From: an uncultured Bacteroidales bacterium
GTDB lineage: Bacteria > Bacteroidota > Bacteroidia > Bacteroidales > Paludibacteraceae
Direction of reading: 5' to 3'
DNA length: 32,431 nucleotides
Assembly: GCA_903830915.1 (NCBI GenBank)
Contig: CAIKVR010000307.1
Coordinates: forward strand, 1-32,431
Shown piece after piece: positions 32,132 through 32,431 of this stretch. Position 1 is the first letter of the stretch. Every line of letters starts with the position of its first letter. The notes beneath the pieces are model-generated. The model searched no databases, was not told where the DNA came from, and worked only from the letters and a program-made list of their open reading frames with translations. The translations under genes were made by a program, and so were the position numbers.

Positions 32132-32163
32132 ATTGCTACAATTAAACAGAATTATTACTTTTG
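32132..32163 (+). promoter_or_regulatory. promoter of the rightward gene at the window edge
   Basis: ATTG at 32132-32135 and TACTTTTG at 32156-32163 are separated by 20 bases. It is divergent from the leftward operon promoter, with only 31 bases between the two. Confidence 0.65.
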
Positions 32164-32228
32164 AAATTTTAAATTCTAAAACAAAACAATAAACACAAAG
32201 TTCAAATCAATCTAAAAATAGACTATTT

Positions 32229-32431
32229 ATGTCGGTTCAGGCAAAAATCATCACTTTTTTTCTGGGAATAATCAACGCAAAAAAGTTGGTAGAAAAATCC
32301 TTTAAAAATCCGGCAAGATCATCAAAACCTTTGACTCCGAAGCATTTAAAAGTTGAATTCAATGTCTCTGAATTTCAGGTAATGACAAAATATGTTGTTA
32401 GTGTACAGCCCAAAGCCAAAGCCAAAGCCAA
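32229..32431 (+). CDS. probable alpha/beta hydrolase, N-terminal part (cut by window end)
   Basis: ATG at 32229 opens a frame that stays open to the end of the window (67 codons). The start SVQAKIITFFLGIINAKKLVEKSF, then a Pro/Lys-rich linker and a beta strand (LKVEFNVSEFQVMTKYVVSVQPK), is the N-terminal cap plan of Bacteroidetes alpha/beta hydrolases of the lipase/esterase type, where the catalytic domain with HGGG follows. The catalytic part is outside the window, so the call rests on resemblance of the cap. The last bases hold a triplet-phase tandem repeat AAAGCC, encoding Lys-Ala repeats. Confidence 0.55.
   Translation, partial: MSVQAKIITFFLGIINAKKLVEKSFKNPARSSKPLTPKHLKVEFNVSEFQVMTKYVVSVQPKAKAKA

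Overview
The window looks like a chromosomal segment of a member of the Bacteroidetes, probably order Bacteroidales; genus is not resolved. Reasons: an AT-rich genome with few Shine-Dalgarno sites, several promoters matching the Bacteroidetes pattern TTTG-N19/20-TAnnTTTG (18228-18258, 26593-26623, 32132-32163), signal peptides ending in AQ, and family content typical of the phylum (PspC plus head-GIN domain protein beside PadR, BspA-type leucine-rich repeat lipoprotein, MacAB/TolC operons). No rRNA, tRNA, CRISPR array, transposase or integrase was recognised.

Layout. 1-2690: the 3' end of a zinc-hook SMC/Rad50-like ATPase gene, then two lone secreted proteins of unknown function, with REP-like palindromic repeats on both sides. 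2888-6896: a tight five-gene operon of a GTG-started XRE helix-turn-helix stub, an sce7726-type PD-(D/E)XK nuclease, a SMEK-domain protein, a small middle component and a DUF2326 ABC ATPase. This is an ABC-three-component (ABC-3C) conflict system with an extra regulator-nuclease module in front, and it is the best candidate here for an under-described system. 6993-7403: a solitary DUF559 endonuclease gene. 7404-8012: repeats and long hairpins. 8013-14032: a complete type I restriction-modification locus (hsdM, hsdS, a 440-base repeat-filled gap, hsdR). Together 1-14032 reads as a defence island assembled from pieces with different base composition: the ABC-3C genes and hsdS are visibly AT-rich, while hsdM and hsdR are much richer in G+C.

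14033-26531 is dominated by export. A C39-peptidase ABC exporter and its HlyD adaptor (14520-18096) are followed, from a well-formed promoter with an inverted repeat on its -33 element, by a MacAB-TolC-like operon: ATPase, two FtsX-type permeases, membrane fusion protein, outer membrane factor, PadR regulator, and a PspC/GIN membrane protein ending at a strong terminator. The PadR protein is the obvious candidate to control this operon. The C39 exporter has no recognisable double-glycine precursor gene beside it and no outer membrane factor of its own.

26593-32431 looks like ordinary chromosome: a BspA-type LRR lipoprotein, a secreted glutathione peroxidase, a bidirectional terminator, a leftward three-gene overlapping operon (NTF2-like protein, short-chain dehydrogenase, CrtI-like FAD oxidoreductase), and the divergent start of a probable alpha/beta hydrolase cut by the window edge.
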